This document shows positions 1 through 10,715 of a stretch of 64,000 nt of DNA, piece by piece (the stretch's first letter is position 1; each line of letters starts with the position of its first letter). The position numbers and the translations under genes were made by a program. The notes beneath the pieces are model-generated. The model searched no databases. It saw only the letters and a program-made list of their open reading frames with translations, and was not told the DNA's origin. The DNA is from Arthrobacter sp. H35-D1 (GTDB taxonomy: Bacteria > Actinomycetota > Actinomycetes > Actinomycetales > Micrococcaceae), in assembly GCF_030063185.1 (NCBI RefSeq), contig NZ_JASISP010000018.1, forward strand, positions 1 to 64,000. Direction: 5' to 3'.

Positions 1-748
1 TCGTGTCCCTGGGCACGATGTCAGCCTTGGCGACCTTCACCGCGTTCTCCACCCCGCCCTTGGAAGCGGGATCCGCCGGCTGACACGTCAACACCGTCAC
101 CCCGTAGTAGCGGGCAAAATCCACGGTCTGCAAGTTCCGCACCGGCACCCCGGCCACATGCGAGACCGTCACCGTCTTTTCGTTATCCGTCAGGACATAA
201 GTGGGCGCCCCGCCAGCGATGCGGAAAGACCTATCCAGGGCCGCGAACACGGACGGCGCCGTCCTATCCCGCAAAGCGATGACAATCCGGAACCGTGACC
301 ACGCCAGCCAGGCCACGAACAACACCGTCTTCACACCGTCAATATAAGGGCCGTCTCCGAAATCATATTGTAGCCAGCCGCCAGGCTCCGTGACCCACGG
401 CCGGTGCACGCGCACCCGTCCGAGCTTCCACTCGGCCTTGACCTGGGCCATCGCGCGGCGGGTGGAACGCTCAGACCCCGCATAGCCCATGCCCACCAGC
501 TTTTGGTGGGTAACATCGGCCCGGATCCGACCCCGTGTCTTTTCCACGAGCTCCTCGATCTTGGGCAGGTACTCATCGGTGATCTTGTCCCGGGCCACCG
601 GTTCCGCCAAGGGCCGCCCGGCATCGCGGGCGGCGACGTGCTTGGCCACGGTGTGATGCGAACAGCCCGCGAGCTGGGCTGCGGCACGCAACGACTTCGT
701 AAGATCATACGCTTCAAGAATTTCCATGATTTCTCCGTCAGACTTCAT
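1..748 (-). CDS. istA: IS21-family transposase IstA, partial (C-terminus off the window)
   Basis: The frame is open from an ATG at 748 down to base 1, so about 249 N-terminal residues are visible. They begin with a helix-turn-helix segment (LRAAAQLAGCSHHTVAKHV, about residues 20-38). A DDE integrase core follows: a first Asp in WLQYDFGDGPY, a second in YVLTDNEKT and the Glu in KGGVENAVKVAK. The protein would catalyse strand transfer of the element together with IstB. No frameshift is seen in the visible part. Direction and distance to the repeated IS end at 849-945 agree with an IS21 layout, with istA starting next to the left terminal repeats. The rest of the gene is not visible, so activity cannot be judged. 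Confidence 0.9.
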   Translation of the reverse strand, partial: MKSDGEIMEILEAYDLTKSLRAAAQLAGCSHHTVAKHVAARDAGRPLAEPVARDKITDEYLPKIEELVEKTRGRIRADVTHQKLVGMGYAGSERSTRRAMAQVKAEWKLGRVRVHRPWVTEPGGWLQYDFGDGPYIDGVKTVLFVAWLAWSRFRIVIALRDRTAPSVFAALDRSFRIAGGAPTYVLTDNEKTVTVSHVAGVPVRNLQTVDFARYYGVTVLTCQPADPASKGGVENAVKVAKADIVPRDT

Positions 749-945
749 ACAGAGCCTCTTCCTGGTTTGGTTTGGTGCGACTAGACACCGACATCAAACC
801 CCAGGAAGGGGCTCCCGCCGTTAACAACACGGCGATGCTAGAAAATAAGAGTGGGCAGATCTCATGGCCACCAATGGGCATTTCTGCTGGCCATCAGTGG
901 GCAGTTACGTGGCCGCCTATGGGCAGTTTGCCATGGCCGCTAACA
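1..945 (-). mobile_element. IS21-family insertion sequence, one end
   Basis: The element enters from the left edge and ends near 945. It carries the 5' part of istA on the minus strand, and between 849 and 945 a series of related short repeats of the form TGGCC-NCC-N-ATGGGCA (starting near 865, 888, 910 and 934). Multiple terminal repeats of this kind are typical of IS21-family ends, and the outermost bases read TGTTAGCGGCC on the minus strand, matching the TGT start common in the family. Coding sequence of a glycoside hydrolase begins immediately at 946, so the boundary is placed there. The istB gene and the other end lie outside the window, so completeness is unknown. Confidence 0.85.
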
Positions 946-2737
946 GTGGGGGACTGCCTCACGCATTTGGGTGCGCAGCGTTCAGGACGGCGAACCCCGG
1001 TATGACGAGGCCCGGGTCATCGACACCCTCGACGGCTGGGTCTGGTGGGAAACAAGCATGCTGGCCGTGAACCCTGTGGCTCGCTACCGATTCGTCATTG
1101 AGGTGGCCGGCCTTGACCACGAAGGCGCCAGCTACTGGCACCTGAACAACGGGGGCTTCTTCAACAGGGACACCTCCGACTACAACGACTTCAGGGTCAC
1201 CACAGCCAATGATGCGCCTGCGTGGTCGCGCGACGCCGTGATGTACCAAGTGTTCCCGGACAGGTTCGCGAGATCGTCCAAAGCCGCAAACCGTACCGTC
1301 CCGGAGTGGGCCATCTCCTGCACTTGGGAGACTCCGGTCGAAGGAACCGGGCCGGATGCTGGCCGCCAATTCTACGGCGGGGACCTGAACGGAGTCACGG
1401 AGAAAATTGACGAGCTGGCGGACCTCGGCGTGGACATCGTGTACCTGACACCCTTCTTCCCCGGGCGTTCCAACCACCGCTACGACGCCTCAACCTTCCA
1501 TGCAGTGGATCCGCTGCTGGGTGGCGACCAAGCGTTGATAGATCTGGTGCAGGCCGCCCACGCCCGCGGCATGAAGGTCATGGGCGACCTCACCTCCAAC
1601 CACACGGGTGCTGCCCACGAGTGGTTCATCCGTGCCCAGTCAGACCGCAATTCCGTGGAGGCCGGCTACTTCTACTTCAACGAGGACCACAGCGACTATG
1701 AGAGCTGGTGGGGCGTGAAATCCCTCCCCAAGCTCAACTGGGCCTCCCAAGCGCTCCGCGAAGCGTTCGTCACCGGAGAGGACTCCGTCGTGGCGCATTG
1801 GCTGAAGCCTCCGTTCAACCTTGATGGCTGGCGGATCGACGTCGGCAACATGACGGGCAGGCTCGGCGCCGTGGACCTCAACCACGAAGTTGCAGCGCTC
1901 ATCCAGGCGAGGATCCTCGAGATCAATCCCGATGCATTGCTGCTGGGCGAGGAAACCTCAGACGCCGGTGTGGATGTGGACGGTTTCGGCTGGCAAGGTG
2001 CCATGACGTACTCGAATTTCACCCGTCCCCTGTGGCAGTGGCTGGGGGACCACACCGCCAGGGTGGACTTTTTCGGCACCCCGCTGCCGGGCCCCAACAA
2101 GGTGAGCGCCGACGTCGTGCTGGCCACCCACAAGGACCTCTCCAGCGCCTTCAGCTGGCCCGTGCGCAACGCGACGATGAACGCGCTGAACACCCACGAC
2201 ACGGCCCGGGCGGGAAGCGTGATGATTCCCGGTGGCCCGATCGTGGCGGCGACGCTGTCCATGCTGCTGCCGGGCATCCCCGTGGTGTTTGCCGGCGACG
2301 AATTTGGTTTGCTGGGCGACAGGGGCGAGTCGTCGCGCACGCCCATGCCCTGGGGCGACCCGGCACGCGTCGTGACGGATCTGCGCCCCGCCTACGCTGC
2401 CCTGGCCGCGCTGCGCCACCGGAGCCCGGCCGTGGCCCATGGTGGCATGCGGTGGTTGATGGCCGACGGCGATGTGCTGGCTTTTGTGCGCGAGTCGCCG
2501 CTGGAGTCGCTGCTCGTTATTGCCGTGAGGGCTCCTGTGGAGGGGCTGGACCTGAACGCGTTGGGTCTGGGCGATGCCGCGGACATGTTCCAGGATCAGA
2601 TCTTTGGCACCGGGGACGTGGACGCGGCCGACGGCGTGAGCCTGGCCGGTCCCGGCGCCTACGTGTGGCGGCTGCCCGGGGTCAGCGTGCCAGCTGGCAC
2701 GCCAATGCCGACGGTGCGTGAACTCGTTCTAGACTGA
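946..2737 (+). pseudogene. GH13 alpha-glucosidase/alpha-amylase family hydrolase, 5' end removed by the IS
   Basis: Coding sequence in this frame starts directly at the IS boundary (WGTASRIWVRSVQDGEPRY) with no normal start or ribosome-binding site. A GTG at 971 is the first possible start. The catalytic TIM barrel looks complete: region I DLTSNHTG, region II GWRIDVGN with the nucleophile Asp (about residue 289 from 971), region III LLGEETSD with the acid-base Glu (about 326) and region IV NTHDTARA (about 407). Family members act on malto-oligosaccharides in the cytoplasm. What is lost is the N-terminal beta-sandwich domain. An IS-derived promoter could still drive a shortened product, so loss of function is inferred, not proven. 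Confidence 0.85.
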
Positions 2738-2779
2738 AGTGAAACATACGCGCTTTGACGAAAGAGGCACTGCAAGACC

Positions 2780-4171
2780 ATGGCAGAAATCGGGATTGAT
2801 CCTTATCAAGGCTTCGCGGCGGCGGTGCTTGCGTCATTGCGAGGGGAACAGCTCAGCGTTGCGCCGGAGGACCTGCAGACTTTTGCCATAGACCAAGGAC
2901 CCGTGACGGATTTCCACGAACCGGCCGCGGTGGTGTGGGCCGAGAGTGTTGCCGACGTGCAGGCGGTGGTGCGGGCCGCTGCCGCACACAACGTGCCGCT
3001 GGTGACCCGCGGTGCGGGAACCGGCGTCTCCGGCGGAGCCCACGCAACGGCTGGCTCGGTGGTGCTGAACCTGACCCGGATGAACACGATTCTGGAAATC
3101 AACGCGGCCGATGAAATTGCCAGGGTCGAACCGGGCGTCATCAACGGCGACCTCAACCAGGCGCTGGCCGAGTTGGGGCTCATGTTCGCCCCCGACCCCG
3201 CCAGCTACAAGATCTCCACCATTGGCGGGAACATCGCCACCAATGCCGGCGGACTGCGGTGTGCGAAGTACGGAGTTACGCGCGACGCCGTGCTTGCCCT
3301 TGATGTGGTGCTGGCCGACGGCACATTGATCCACACCGGGCACAGGACCTTCAAGGGCGTGGCAGGCTATGACCTGACAAGCTTGTTCGTGGGTTCGGAG
3401 GGGACTTTGGGCGTTGTTGTCGGCGCTACTGTGCGCTTGAAATACCTGCCCACCATCGTGCGCACACTGGCGGTGTTCTTCCCCGATGTGCAGACGGCTG
3501 CGGCGGGGGTGTTGGCGCTGGGGTCGGCGCGCGTGCAGCCCTGCATCCTTGAACTGTTGGACGGACCGTCGTTGCAGGAGCTGGACTTCCGGAATGGAAG
3601 CGACCTCGCCAGCAGGGGCACGGCGCTGCTCCTGATCCAGTTCGACGGGCTGGCCGCAGCGCAGGAAGAGGCTTTGGCCATTGCAGCTGTGGAGGAGCTG
3701 GGCGGAACGGCCAGCCGAGAAGATCCGGCAGAGGCCCAACGGCTTGTTGACCTGCGACGCAACAATCGCGGACTGGACGTTGACGCGGTGAACAGGGTGG
3801 GAGAGGACGTGGCCGTGCCGCGCTCCCAATTGGTCCACTACATCTCCGCGCTGGAAGAAATGGCTCGACGCCATGGTGTGGACCTGAATGTCATTGCCCA
3901 CGCCGGAGACGGCAATCTGCACCCTACGTTCTCAGTGCCAGGCATGGATGCGATCAGCGTTGCCTCGCTGAACGCGGCCCTTGACGATTCCATTGCCAAG
4001 GCCCTCGAGCTTGGTGGCACCATCACCGGCGAGCACGGGATCGGACAGTACAAGCTGAGATGGCTGCCGTTGGAACAAAGCGAGCAGGTGTTGGAAATCC
4101 AGCGCAGCATCAAGGACATGTTTGACCCGCAGGGCATCCTCAACCCCGGCAAGGCCATTCCCACCGCTTGA
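2780..4171 (+). CDS. FAD-binding oxidase, GlcD/D-lactate dehydrogenase type
   Basis: A 463-residue flavoprotein of the VAO/PCMH family. The FAD-binding domain covers about residues 40-220, with TRGAGTGVSGG and the glycine-rich stretches STIGGNIATNAGG and FVGSEGTLGV. The C-terminal FAD-oxidase cap contains AHAGDGNLHPTF and TGEHGIGQYK, which in GlcD and Dld-type enzymes help bind the flavin and the 2-hydroxy acid. It probably oxidises a 2-hydroxy acid such as glycolate or D-lactate. No GlcE or GlcF partner is adjacent, so the electron acceptor and exact substrate are unclear. It begins 42 bases after the truncated hydrolase, with only a weak ribosome-binding site. Confidence 0.88.
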   Translation: MAEIGIDPYQGFAAAVLASLRGEQLSVAPEDLQTFAIDQGPVTDFHEPAAVVWAESVADVQAVVRAAAAHNVPLVTRGAGTGVSGGAHATAGSVVLNLTRMNTILEINAADEIARVEPGVINGDLNQALAELGLMFAPDPASYKISTIGGNIATNAGGLRCAKYGVTRDAVLALDVVLADGTLIHTGHRTFKGVAGYDLTSLFVGSEGTLGVVVGATVRLKYLPTIVRTLAVFFPDVQTAAAGVLALGSARVQPCILELLDGPSLQELDFRNGSDLASRGTALLLIQFDGLAAAQEEALAIAAVEELGGTASREDPAEAQRLVDLRRNNRGLDVDAVNRVGEDVAVPRSQLVHYISALEEMARRHGVDLNVIAHAGDGNLHPTFSVPGMDAISVASLNAALDDSIAKALELGGTITGEHGIGQYKLRWLPLEQSEQVLEIQRSIKDMFDPQGILNPGKAIPTA

Positions 4172-4185
4172 GAGACGCTCACTGC

Positions 4186-4320
4186 GGTCATCGCGACTTG
4201 TAGGAGCGTCCGATGCAGACGCCCCGAACGTGCAGGAGGGTCCGCAGTAAATCCCCCGAAAGTGCAGGAGCGTTGGTAGGTAGGTCGGTAGGTCGGTAGG
4301 TAGGTAGGTCGGTAGTGGGG
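4186..4320. repeat. Intergenic repeats: three 'GTGCAGGAG'-type units plus a GTAG/GTCG microsatellite
   Basis: Between two convergent genes a short unit recurs three times (CGACTTGTAGGAGCGTC, CGAACGTGCAGGAGGGTC, CGAAAGTGCAGGAGCGTT). A tract of GTAG and GTCG tetranucleotides follows at about 4274-4318. No coding sequence is supported here. Confidence 0.75.
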
Positions 4321-4324
4321 TGGG

Positions 4325-5698
4325 TTAGTCGTCTTCGTAGGAGTCGGCGTTTGGCAGGACTCCTCCTTCCAGCATGGTGAGGGTTTCCGTGTCGGTGCTG
4401 AGCATGATGGCGTCTTCGTCGCGGCGGTAGCGCAGGATGTTGTCTACGTAGGACTGCACTGCTTCGGCCAGAGGGACGTTGCGCTCTTCCTCCTGCGACT
4501 TGAACCAGCGGTGCTCCAAGACCTCGTGGACCACTTCTGCAGGTTCCAACTTGCCGCCCAGCTCGCGGGGGATGGCCCGCACAATGGGTTCGAAGATGGT
4601 GCTGACCCACTTGTGCGCGCTGATTTCCTCGTCCATGGGCGTGCCCGAGTCGGCGCGGAAGGAATCCATGTCATTGAGCAGGCGGCGGGCCTGGTTTTCC
4701 TGGGCGTCCAGTCCGGTCAGCCGCAGCAGGCGGCGCTGGTGGTGCCCGGCGTCCACCACCTTGGGCTGGAGTTGGATGGTGGAGCCGTCGGGCGTGGTCT
4801 TGATGGCGTATTCTTCCACGTCGAAGCCCAGCTTGTTCAAGCGGCGGATGCGGGCGCCGACGCGCCAGCGGTCCTCCAACTCGAAGGACTCCTTCTCGGT
4901 CAGCTCTGCCCACAACCGGCGGTAGCTATCCATGATGAGCTCGCTGGTGGCGACGGGATCCACCTTTTCCTCAATGAGGCCGCCCTCCAAAAGGTCCATG
5001 AGCTCGCCGGCGATGTTGACGCGGGCGATCTCCAGATCATATTCGCGCTGCCCGGTGGACAGGTCCGGGTAGAGTTCACCAGTTTCGGCGTCGACAAGGT
5101 AGGCAGCGAAGGCTCCGGCATCGCGGCGAAAGAGCGTGTTGGAGAGGGAGACATCGCCCCAGTAGAAGCCCACCAGGTGCAGGCGAACCAGCAGCAAGGC
5201 CTGGGCGTCGATGAGGCGGGTCAAGGTGTCCCGGCGCAGTTTCTGCGAGAACAGCGCACGGTACGGCATCGAGAACTTCAAATGCCTGGTGACAAGCACA
5301 GGGTCAAGGGGCGCTCCTGTTGGGGTACTGCGGCCACTGATCACGGCAACAGGTTCCACACAGGGCACATCGAGGCGGGCCAGCTTGCGCAGCATGTGAT
5401 ACTCGTGCTTGGCCACGTGCTCGGAGGTTTCCTTGATGGCAATGACTGAGCCGTCGAGGTGGGCAAAACGAACCACGTGGCGGGAGATGCCGCGGGGCAG
5501 TGCGGCGAGGTTTGCCGCGGGCCAGTCCTCCAGCTGGATGTGCCACGGCAGGTCAAGCAGTCCGGGATCCGCGCTGGCTGCGGTGATGTTCAACGATCCC
5601 ATGACTTGGGCCGGAGGCGCGCTTTTCCGCGGGAGCTTGCCCATCTGCTCGAAGTCGGTGGGTTCGTGGTTCCACTTGGCGCCTGGTTGCTCAGTCAT
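4325..5698 (-). CDS. DUF4032 domain protein with kinase-like N-terminal part
   Basis: A 457-residue cytoplasmic protein. The N-terminal half resembles lipopolysaccharide-kinase/protein-kinase-like folds: a lysine in VIAIKETSEHVAKHEYHML (about residue 95) and HLVGFYWGDVSLSNTLF (about residue 180) where kinases have the catalytic loop. The C-terminal half, with GLDAQENQARRLLNDMDSF, is the DUF4032 region conserved in Actinobacteria. Substrate and role are unknown. It is convergent with the FAD oxidase and separated from it by the repeat region, and it appears to be a single gene. The sequence is intact and of the family's usual length. Confidence 0.85.
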   Translation of the reverse strand: MTEQPGAKWNHEPTDFEQMGKLPRKSAPPAQVMGSLNITAASADPGLLDLPWHIQLEDWPAANLAALPRGISRHVVRFAHLDGSVIAIKETSEHVAKHEYHMLRKLARLDVPCVEPVAVISGRSTPTGAPLDPVLVTRHLKFSMPYRALFSQKLRRDTLTRLIDAQALLLVRLHLVGFYWGDVSLSNTLFRRDAGAFAAYLVDAETGELYPDLSTGQREYDLEIARVNIAGELMDLLEGGLIEEKVDPVATSELIMDSYRRLWAELTEKESFELEDRWRVGARIRRLNKLGFDVEEYAIKTTPDGSTIQLQPKVVDAGHHQRRLLRLTGLDAQENQARRLLNDMDSFRADSGTPMDEEISAHKWVSTIFEPIVRAIPRELGGKLEPAEVVHEVLEHRWFKSQEEERNVPLAEAVQSYVDNILRYRRDEDAIMLSTDTETLTMLEGGVLPNADSYEDD

Positions 5699-5824
5699 GG
5701 GCCAATTCTCTCTTAAAGGGTAGGGGGATTAAACGCCGAGACGCGGCTGCCGGTTGGAAAGTTATCCAACAGGCAACCGCGCCTCAAGGTGCATTGGTCT
5801 CGACAGGCTCGACCACCGGGGTGG

Positions 5825-6919
5825 TCAGACGGTGATGCTCTTGTCGCCCAGGCGGGCACCTGATGTTGCATCGAAGAGGTGCACGTGCTTGGCCGACGGG
5901 CGGACGTGGACGGTGTCGCCCTTCATCGGTGGGCGGCGGCCGTCGACACGGACCACCATGTCGCGCTCGTTGCCGTTGATGATGGCGTGGCCGTAGATGA
6001 ACGCATCGGCGCCGAGTTCTTCGACGACGTCGGCCTCAACTGCTAGGCCTTCTCCGGCGCCAACCATCTCGAGGTCTTCGGGACGGACACCCACGGTGAC
6101 GGTGTTCCCTGCTGCTTCACCCAACACAGAGCTGGGCACCGGGTAGATGGATCCACCGAACATCACGCCGCCGTCAACCACAGGCAGTTCCAGCAGGTTC
6201 ATGGCGGGTGAGCCGATGAAGCCGGCAACGAACACGTTCTGCGGGGCATCGTAAAGGTTGCGGGGGGTGTCAACCTGCATCAGCAGGCCGTCCTTGAGCA
6301 CTGCAACGCGGTCGCCCATGGTCATGGCCTCAACCTGGTCGTGGGTCACGTAAACGGTGGTGACGCCCAGACGGCGGGTCAGCGACGCGATCTGGGTGCG
6401 GGTCTGGACGCGCAGCTTGGCGTCCAAGTTGGAGAGGGGCTCATCCATGAGGAACACCTGCGGGCTGCGCACAATGGCGCGACCCATGGCAACACGCTGA
6501 CGCTGGCCACCGGAGAGTGCCTTCGGCTTGCGGTCAAGGTAGGCCTCGAGGTCCAACAGCTTGGCGGCGTCCTGGACGCGCTTGGCGCGCTCTTCCTTGG
6601 AGACGCCGGCGATCTTCAGTGCGAAGCCCATGTTGTCTGCAACGGACATGTGCGGGTACAGCGCGTAGTTCTGGAAAACCATGGCGATGTCGCGGTCCTT
6701 CGGCGGAACGTCAGTGACGTCGCGGTCGCCGATCAGGATGCGGCCGGCGTTGACATCTTCCAGGCCGGCGAGCATGCGCAGTGAGGTGGACTTGCCGCAA
6801 CCGGAAGGTCCCACGAGAACGAGGAATTCGCCATCGGCGATGTCAATGTTGAGCTTGTCAACAGCGGGCTTCGTGGTGCCCGGGTAGATCCTCGTTGCAT
6901 TGTCAAAAGTTACTGTAGC
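5825..6919 (-). CDS. Sugar ABC transporter ATP-binding protein, MsmX/UgpC/MalK type
   Basis: A 364-residue ATPase counted from a GTG at 6919, chosen because AAGGGA lies about eight bases upstream. It has Walker A GPSGCGKST (about residue 40), the ABC signature LSGGQRQRVAMGRA and Walker B VFLMDEPLSNLD, followed by the H-loop (VYVTHDQ). A C-terminal OB-like regulatory domain (about residues 240-360) is typical of carbohydrate importers. No permease or binding protein is next to it, which fits the shared, multitask ATPases that serve several sugar transporters. It likely energises uptake of oligosaccharides, a role in keeping with the neighbouring glucosidase and trehalose genes. Confidence 0.92.
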   Translation of the reverse strand, partial: ATVTFDNATRIYPGTTKPAVDKLNIDIADGEFLVLVGPSGCGKSTSLRMLAGLEDVNAGRILIGDRDVTDVPPKDRDIAMVFQNYALYPHMSVADNMGFALKIAGVSKEERAKRVQDAAKLLDLEAYLDRKPKALSGGQRQRVAMGRAIVRSPQVFLMDEPLSNLDAKLRVQTRTQIASLTRRLGVTTVYVTHDQVEAMTMGDRVAVLKDGLLMQVDTPRNLYDAPQNVFVAGFIGSPAMNLLELPVVDGGVMFGGSIYPVPSSVLGEAAGNTVTVGVRPEDLEMVGAGEGLAVEADVVEELGADAFIYGHAIINGNERDMVVRVDGRRPPMKGDTVHVRPSAKHVHLFDATSGARLGDKSITV

Positions 6920-7065
6920 CACAGTGATATATCCCTTCATCGGCAGGTACGTGCCGAACGATCCTCAAGTGAATGGTTTTTTCATGCGTCAGGCCGCGCG
7001 CCGCTGGTGCAGCACACAGTCTGATGTATGAAGTATGACACATTTTCCCCGTGGGCGGGGTCACT

Positions 7066-7841
7066 TTATGAGGTCATGTGTGCGCTGCGGGCCTCCGCGA
7101 GCAGCTCGAGGATTTCCGGGAGTGTGTGTTCGTCGGGGATGCGGAACTGTGCGGCGCTGTCCCCTGGACCCACCTTGAGACCGAGATCCCCGGGCAGGAG
7201 CGCAGAAAATGCGTGCTCGTCCGTGACGTCGTCCCCGGCGAAGAAGGTGGCCGTGGCGCCGCTGAACTCTCGCAGCGACACCAGGCTTTGGCCCTTGTTG
7301 GCCTTGAGCACTGAAATCTCCAGCACCTTCTTGCCTGTGGTGATGTGGAAGGCGGGGTTGCCGGACAGGGCCGTGTTGACATGCTCGACGGCGGCGATCC
7401 CGTCGGCGTCGTCGGCCAACCTGTAGTGGAGCACGACGCCGGCCGGCTTCTGTTCGGCGGCAGTCCCCGGGAAGTCCCTGGTTGCCCGGGCAACACAATC
7501 CCGGGCTTGTTCCAAGGAGGACTGTTGCTCCGCCGAGAGCTCCAGCACGGGGGAATCGGGCCCCCAGTACGTTTCCGCCCCGTGGCTGCCCACCAGCAGT
7601 GTCGGGGCCGGAGGGGCGGCGACCGAGCGTAAACTCTCCAATGCCCGGCCTGACACGAGCGCCGTCGTCGTGCCTTCCATGCCGGCCAAGGTGGCAAGGG
7701 CCGCCGCAGAGCGGGGGAGCGGGCGGGCGTCCTGGGCGCGGCTGACAATCGGGGCCATGGTGCCGTCAAAGTCCAGGGCCACCAGCAGGTGCGGGGTTTG
7801 GGCCAAGCGGACGACGGCGGTGCGCAGTTCCACGGGCAGGC

Positions 7842-7845
<4 letters not shown>
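7066..7845 (-). CDS. otsB: Trehalose-6-phosphate phosphatase
   Basis: A 259-residue HAD-superfamily phosphatase. Motif I is LLVALDFDGTMAP near residue 25, with the nucleophile Asp. Motif II lies near LVSGR, and the C-terminal AGDDVTDEHAF supplies the metal-binding aspartates. It removes phosphate from trehalose 6-phosphate made by OtsA. Its ATG overlaps the otsA stop by four bases (ATGA), showing translational coupling in a two-gene operon. Length is normal for actinobacterial OtsB. Confidence 0.93.
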
Positions 7846-9293
<1,448 letters not shown>

Positions 9294-9476
9294 GTGGAAC
9301 TCCCATGGTTCGATCTGCGGTTTGTCCCAGCTTATCCCGCGGGGAAAATACCGGGCGGTAGAGCGCGGCAGGGGGCGGGGCGGACGGCATCGAGGATTCT
9401 TCAAGCTTTCTCCCCTAAGATGATCAAGGACTTGCCGTTGCACGGCCCTTTTTCATGCCCAAAGACTTGAGGAACA

Positions 9477-10379
9477 ATGAGCCCCAAAAACGAACCGCGA
9501 TTGACCAATGCACAGCGAACGGCGCAGGCCCGCGAAAAGGCAAAGGCCATTCGCGACACCCAGCTGAAGAAGGAAAAGCGCAACAGCTGGATGATTCGCG
9601 GCGGAGTTTTGCTGGCTGCGCTGGTGGTCATTGCGATCATCGCGCTGGTGGTCATCAACACCAACAAGGCCAATGAGCCGGTGGCCGAGACGGGACCGGT
9701 TCCCGCCAACGCCAACGTCTACGGCGGCGTGGTCCTGGGCAAGGACGCAGCGGTGATAGCGCCGACTACTACGGAAACTTCCGTTGACGTCAGCAAGGTG
9801 CCACCCATGCCGACGGCGGCGCCCACCTCGGTGGATCCCGCGAGCATCGGGATCAAGCCCTCGGCATCCGGCGAGCCGGCACCCGTGGTGGTCTACCTGG
9901 ACTTCATGTGCCCGGCCTGCAATGGTTTTGAGCAGAACTACGGCCCCGGGCTGGACAAGCTGCGCAGCGAGGGAAAGGTGACGGTGGAGTACCGCCCGCT
10001 GCCGTTCCTTGACCGCTTCTCCTCCGGCACCAACTACTCCTCACGCTCGGCAGCTGCGGCAGCCTGCGTGGTGGACAAGTCCCCGGAGAAGTACAAGGCG
10101 TACGTTGATTCGCTCTTCGCCAACCAGCCTGCGGAAAACAGCAAGGGCCTGGACAACGCCACGCTGGAGAAGTACGCCACCGAAGCCGGTGCCGCCGACA
10201 TCAGCAGCTGTGTAGCTGAGAAGACCTTCCGCCCGTACGTGGCCTACGGCGGAGCGCTTGCAGCATCTGCCGGTGTCAATGCCACACCCACCGTCTTCGT
10301 CGACGGCAAGCAGTGGATGCCGGAGACGGACAAGGACTTCAACGCCTTCGTGACCAAGGTGCTGGACGCCAAGAAGTAG
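9477..10379 (+). CDS. Membrane-anchored DsbA-family thiol oxidoreductase
   Basis: A 300-residue protein with a charged cytoplasmic N-terminus (about residues 1-40), one transmembrane helix (about 41-62) and an extracellular thioredoxin-like domain. The active site is FMCPACNGFEQ (CxxC near residue 144), and the conserved cis-Pro region appears as NATPTVFVDG near residue 265. Such proteins catalyse disulphide formation or exchange in exported proteins. An extra cysteine pair (AAACVVDK and SSCVAEK) may form a structural disulphide. It is transcribed away from otsA and is followed by a strong hairpin terminator. Confidence 0.9.
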   Translation: MSPKNEPRLTNAQRTAQAREKAKAIRDTQLKKEKRNSWMIRGGVLLAALVVIAIIALVVINTNKANEPVAETGPVPANANVYGGVVLGKDAAVIAPTTTETSVDVSKVPPMPTAAPTSVDPASIGIKPSASGEPAPVVVYLDFMCPACNGFEQNYGPGLDKLRSEGKVTVEYRPLPFLDRFSSGTNYSSRSAAAAACVVDKSPEKYKAYVDSLFANQPAENSKGLDNATLEKYATEAGAADISSCVAEKTFRPYVAYGGALAASAGVNATPTVFVDGKQWMPETDKDFNAFVTKVLDAKK

Positions 10380-10442
10380 CTTGTTGTGGCTGGTGCTGCG
10401 CTCGCAGGAAGCGGGGGCTGCACCGGCTACGGAGCATGCTGA

Positions 10443-10492
10443 AACCGGCTCCCCGACGCGCAATTGCGGGGGGGGGAGAGCCGGTTTTCATT
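10443..10492 (+). terminator. Rho-independent terminator after the DsbA-like gene
   Basis: AACCGGCTC (10443-10451) pairs perfectly with GAGCCGGTT (10477-10485), and the hairpin is followed by a T-rich tail. The loop contains a run of about ten G residues, a site prone to length change. Confidence 0.85.
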
Positions 10493-10537
10493 TTCTCCGG
10501 CGCTTACGGTAGCCTTGTCTAGCGCTTGATTGCGTCT

Positions 10538-10611
10538 GCCTCCTTAGCTCAGCTGGCCAGAGCACCGCTCTTGTAAAGCGGGGGTCATCGGTTCGAATCC
10601 GATAGGGGGCC
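10538..10611 (+). tRNA. tRNA-Thr (anticodon TGT)
   Basis: A complete cloverleaf can be drawn. The acceptor is GCCTCCT with AGGGGGC, and the D arm is GCTC/GAGC. The anticodon stem is CCGCT/AGCGG with loop CTTGTAA, so the anticodon is TGT. The T arm is ATCGG-TTCGAAT-CCGAT. The 3' CCA is not fully encoded. The 3' half doubles as the attachment site of the conjugative element that follows. Confidence 0.95.
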
Positions 10612-10633
10612 CAAAAAGCCCGGATTTACAGGG
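10577..10633. other. attL: tRNA-Thr 3' end plus 22 bases of shared downstream sequence
   Basis: Bases 10577-10613 match 52260-52296 at 34 of 37 positions. Bases 10611-10633 are identical to 52435-52457 over 23 bases. Which copy is the true recombination partner cannot be settled by reading alone. Confidence 0.75.
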
Positions 10634-10647
10634 ATTTTTGATGTGAG

Positions 10648-10672
10648 AATGGCCCCGAAAGGGGCCATTTTT
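10648..10672. terminator. Hairpin terminator between tRNA-Thr and the integrase
   Basis: The stem AATGGCCCC / GGGGCCATT has a GAAA loop and a following T run. It lies where tRNA transcription and integrase transcription converge and could act in both directions. Confidence 0.85.
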
Positions 10673-10675
10673 GCT

Positions 10676-10697
10676 TAACCTACCGGTAACCTACCGG
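10676..10697. repeat. Tandem 11-mer next to attL, possible integrase arm site
   Basis: TAACCTACCGG occurs twice head to tail (10676-10686, 10687-10697), immediately outside the integrase stop codon. Tandem short repeats beside the core are typical of arm-type binding sites of tyrosine integrases. The function is inferred. Confidence 0.6.
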
Positions 10698-10715
10698 ATT
10701 GGGTCACCTCTTTCA

